From: an uncultured Bacilli bacterium
Lineage (GTDB): Bacteria; Bacillota_I; Bacilli_A; RF39; UBA660
Assembly: GCA_944331945.1 (NCBI GenBank)
Contig: CALVJC010000075.1
Location: 1 to 5,498 of the forward strand
Length of the DNA: 5,498 bases
Direction of reading: 5' to 3'
Both the position numbers and the translations under genes were made by a program. Shown here piece by piece: positions 5,473 through 5,498 of this stretch (position 1 is the first letter of the stretch; each line of letters begins with the position of its first letter). A model generated the notes under the pieces. It was not told the origin of the DNA, did no database searches, and was given only the letters and a program-made list of their open reading frames with translations.

Positions 5473-5498
5473 GAACCAATTATTTAAGGTAAGTACTC

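Larger units (their letters stand above)
5315..5498. repeat. Dispersed inverted AGTACT-centred repeats around the small ORF
   Basis: AGTACT occurs four times: 5316-5321, 5444-5449, 5467-5472 and 5492-5497. GAGTACTTGCC (5315-5325) can pair with GGTAAGTACTC (5488-5498) over 11 bp with one G·U. TTGAGTACT (5313-5321) can pair with AGTACTCAA (5444-5452) over 9 bp. ACCTTAA (5303-5309) is complementary to TTAAGGT (5484-5490). These 5'-3' pairings compete with each other and with the local hairpins, suggesting a toxin-type mRNA that refolds. Confidence 0.5.

Overview
The window reads as chromosomal DNA of an AT-rich, low-GC Gram-positive bacterium (Bacillota). The signs are strong purine-rich Shine-Dalgarno (SD) sites, sigma-A-type TTGACA promoters, intrinsic terminators, and a large exported protein with a Gram-positive-style C-terminal anchor. 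A gut Bacilli/Erysipelotrichia/RF39-type relative is an inference; no marker gene fixes the taxon. TGG encodes Trp and the stops used are TAA and TAG, so the standard code fits.

Four larger genes lie on the minus strand and are read right to left. First is a ClpX-like AAA+ unfoldase (3605-5140). It has the GYVG pore loop, both Walker motifs, the sensors and an IGF tripeptide, but an unrelated N-terminal region replaces the ClpX zinc finger. One base after its stop begins a 121-residue helical protein of unknown function (3238-3603), so the two form a coupled pair. Next, from its own promoter, comes a compact protein (2588-3166) that looks like an endonuclease/exonuclease/phosphatase-fold protein whose catalytic acids have been replaced. 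Last is a 787-residue exported surface protein (36-2399): Asn-rich parallel beta-helix, InlB-B-like domain, sortase-like tail. It has its own promoter and a structured leader of about 110 nt, and is followed by a terminator.

The right end (about 5260-5498) is different in kind. On the plus strand, missed by ordinary length cut-offs, sits a 29-codon ORF for a hydrophobic single-helix peptide with a strong SD. The SD is folded into a hairpin, the 5' leader can pair with sequence 3' of the ORF, and an intrinsic terminator for a convergent minus-strand transcript lies across its stop codon. This layout resembles type I toxin-antitoxin loci (txpA/ratA, bsrG/SR4 or Fst-like) and is the best candidate for an undescribed system. 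The antisense promoter, if it exists, lies beyond the right edge.

Non-coding DNA is confined to 1-35, 2400-2587, 3167-3237 and 5141-5355 plus the right edge. Each of these stretches holds promoter, terminator or inverted-repeat signals, listed below.
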